DNA from: Acetobacteraceae bacterium
Lineage (GTDB): Bacteria > Pseudomonadota > Alphaproteobacteria > Acetobacterales > Acetobacteraceae
Reading direction: 5' to 3'
Length of the DNA: 6,435 nt
Assembly (NCBI GenBank): GCA_003164305.1
Contig: PLSZ01000684.1
Location: 234 to 6,668, forward strand
Shown: positions 5,493 through 6,435 of the stretch, piece after piece
Layout of the letters: each line of letters opens with the position of its first letter
Numbering within the stretch: the first letter of the stretch is position 1
Notes under the pieces: model-generated
Told to the model about the DNA's origin: nothing
Databases searched by the model: none
The model's input: only the letters and a program-made list of their open reading frames with translations
Position numbers and translations under genes: made by a program

Positions 5493-6353
5493 ATGACGGT
5501 TCGAGGGGCCGAGGAACGCGCGCCGGCGAAGGTCAATCTGTTCCTCCATGTCACCGGCAAACGCGCCGACGGCTATCATCTGCTGGACAGTCTGGCGGTG
5601 TTCGCGGGCGTGGCCGATCGGCTGAGTTTCGTGCCGGCCGAGACGCTGTCCCTGGCCGTGACCGGGCCGTTCGTGGCGTCGCTGAGCGCCGAGCCGGACA
5701 ATCTGGTGCTGCGGGCAGCGCGAGCGCTGGCGGAGGCGTGCGGTGTCCGTCCGTCCGGCGCGCTGACGCTGGACAAACACATTCCGGTTGCCTCGGGCAC
5801 CGGCGGCGGTTCGGCCGACGCGGCGGCGGCGTTGCGGCTGCTGTGCCGCGCGTGGAACGTCGCTCCGGACGCCGCGGTGCTGGAGCGGATCGCCTCGGGT
5901 CTGGGCGCGGATGTGCCCGTTTGCCTGCGCAACCAACCGCTGCGGATGCGCGGGGTCGGCGAGATCCTGACGCCGGCGCCGGAGTTGCCGGAATGCGGGA
6001 TGGTGCTGGTCAATCCGGGCATACCGTTGGCGACGGCCGCGGTGTTTCGGGCGCGCGAGGCGGCGTTCTCGGTGGAGGCGAATCTGCCCGAGCGATGGGC
6101 GACGGCCGGCGAGATGGCGGCGGGATTGCGCGAGATGACCAACGATCTGGAGGCGGCGGCGATCGGGCTGGTTCCGGCGATCCGGGACGTATTGGGCGCG
6201 ATCTCCGCGACCCCGGGCTGCCTTCTGGCGCGGATGAGCGGGTCGGGGGCAACCTGCTTCGGGCTGTTCGCCAATGCCGCCGAGGCCGAAGCGGCGGCGG
6301 TCGCTTTGGCCGGCCCAGAACGGTGGTGTTGGGGCGGGGCGTTGGCGCGGTAG
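5493..6353 (+). CDS. ispE: 4-diphosphocytidyl-2-C-methyl-D-erythritol kinase
   Basis: A 286-residue GHMP kinase from ATG 5493. IspE phosphorylates CDP-ME at its 2-hydroxyl with ATP, the fourth step of the MEP pathway to isopentenyl diphosphate, in the cytoplasm. The N-terminal substrate motif [20 protein letters not shown] has the conserved K13. The ATP-binding glycine loop [17 protein letters not shown] lies at about 98-114, with Ser-Gly-Thr where many IspE have Gly-Gly-Leu; such variation is common in Alphaproteobacteria. The catalytic Asp is D140 in GADVPVC, and motif 3, [12 protein letters not shown], is at about 248-259. An in-frame TTG at 5478 would add five residues, but ATG 5493 better fits the family's short N-terminus. 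Neither start has a strong ribosome binding site. The tandem array ends 28 bases upstream, and tRNA-Gln follows 58 bases after the stop. Confidence 0.95.
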   Translation: MTVRGAEERAPAKVNLFLHVTGKRADGYHLLDSLAVFAGVADRLSFVPAETLSLAVTGPFVASLSAEPDNLVLRAARALAEACGVRPSGALTLDKHIPVASGTGGGSADAAAALRLLCRAWNVAPDAAVLERIASGLGADVPVCLRNQPLRMRGVGEILTPAPELPECGMVLVNPGIPLATAAVFRAREAAFSVEANLPERWATAGEMAAGLREMTNDLEAAAIGLVPAIRDVLGAISATPGCLLARMSGSGATCFGLFANAAEAEAAAVALAGPERWCWGGALAR

Positions 6354-6363
6354 TCTTCGACGC

Positions 6364-6392
6364 TTTACGCGAAGCGCGTCCCGACCTATCAC
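6364..6392 (+). promoter_or_regulatory. Candidate promoter for tRNA-Gln
   Basis: TTTACG (6364-6369) and TATCAC (6387-6392) are spaced by 17 bases and match the -35 and -10 consensus at four of six and four or five of six positions. A start near 6399 would lie about 13 bases before the mature tRNA 5' end, a plausible leader. The -35 overlaps a small hairpin, CGCTT-TACGCG-AAGCG (6361-6376), just after ispE. It has no T-run, so I do not call it a terminator. Confidence 0.4.
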
Positions 6393-6411
6393 CCGTCTGC
6401 CGCGATCCTGG

Positions 6412-6435
6412 TGGGGCGTCGCCAAGTGGTAAGGC
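6412..6435 (+). tRNA. tRNA-Gln, 5' part only (cut by window end)
   Basis: The last 24 bases, TGGGGCGTCGCCAAGTGGTA then AGGC, have the layout of a tRNA 5' half. There is a 7-base acceptor strand TGGGGCG, T at position 8, and a D-stem GCC pairing with GGC around a D-loop AAGTGGTAA containing the conserved GG. A U1 start with the TGGGGCGTxGCCAAGTGGTAAGGC pattern is characteristic of bacterial tRNA-Gln. The anticodon lies beyond the window, so the identity rests on the 5' half only. Confidence 0.8.

Noticed and set aside
5388..6425. A 345-codon open frame on the minus strand opposite ispE
   Set aside because: It is a shadow of ispE, with Arg/Gln-rich low-complexity translation that runs through the tandem array and has no family motif.

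Overview
The window is GC-rich chromosomal DNA that looks alphaproteobacterial. The case for this rests on GC-rich codon use, an IspE with the GHMP-loop form common in that class, palindromic intergenic repeats of the type that reads through as LDPRIA/LDRTI-like peptides, and the 5' end of a tRNA-Gln. An affiliation with Rhodospirillales or Acetobacteraceae is my best guess but is not proven by the sequence.

Layout. The 3' end of a gpt-type purine phosphoribosyltransferase (+) enters at base 1. Its end overlaps a convergent SAM-dependent methyltransferase gene (-) with an N-terminal zinc-ribbon-like cysteine pattern. A short divergent gap leads to a 61-residue two-helix membrane protein (+). 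Next is a complete VapBC toxin-antitoxin pair on the minus strand. Its antitoxin appears to lack a normal start codon: a strong AGGAGG sits in front of ATC where the family has ATG. A promoter and a perfect 7-bp-arm palindrome lie just upstream. rmlD (dTDP-4-dehydrorhamnose reductase, +) follows, without rmlA, rmlB or rmlC in the window.

The second half holds three genes on the plus strand separated by repeat-rich gaps: a 562-residue TPR lipoprotein, ispE (the CDP-ME kinase of the MEP isoprenoid pathway), and the start of a tRNA-Gln gene. The gap before the TPR gene (2978-3486) and the gap after it (5176-5492) each hold a head-to-head pair of near-palindromes. The two pairs share the same loop and flank but have stems that differ by three compensated base-pair changes. 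The second gap also has a six-unit array of degenerate 22-23 bp tandem repeats that appears to grow out of one palindrome arm and ends 28 bp before ispE.

How the genes relate. Most are housekeeping or accessory single genes (purine salvage, rhamnose precursor, isoprenoids, envelope TPR lipoprotein) rather than one pathway. I see no clear new multi-gene system. The items most worth following up are the ATC-start antitoxin and the compensatory repeat family with its derived tandem array.
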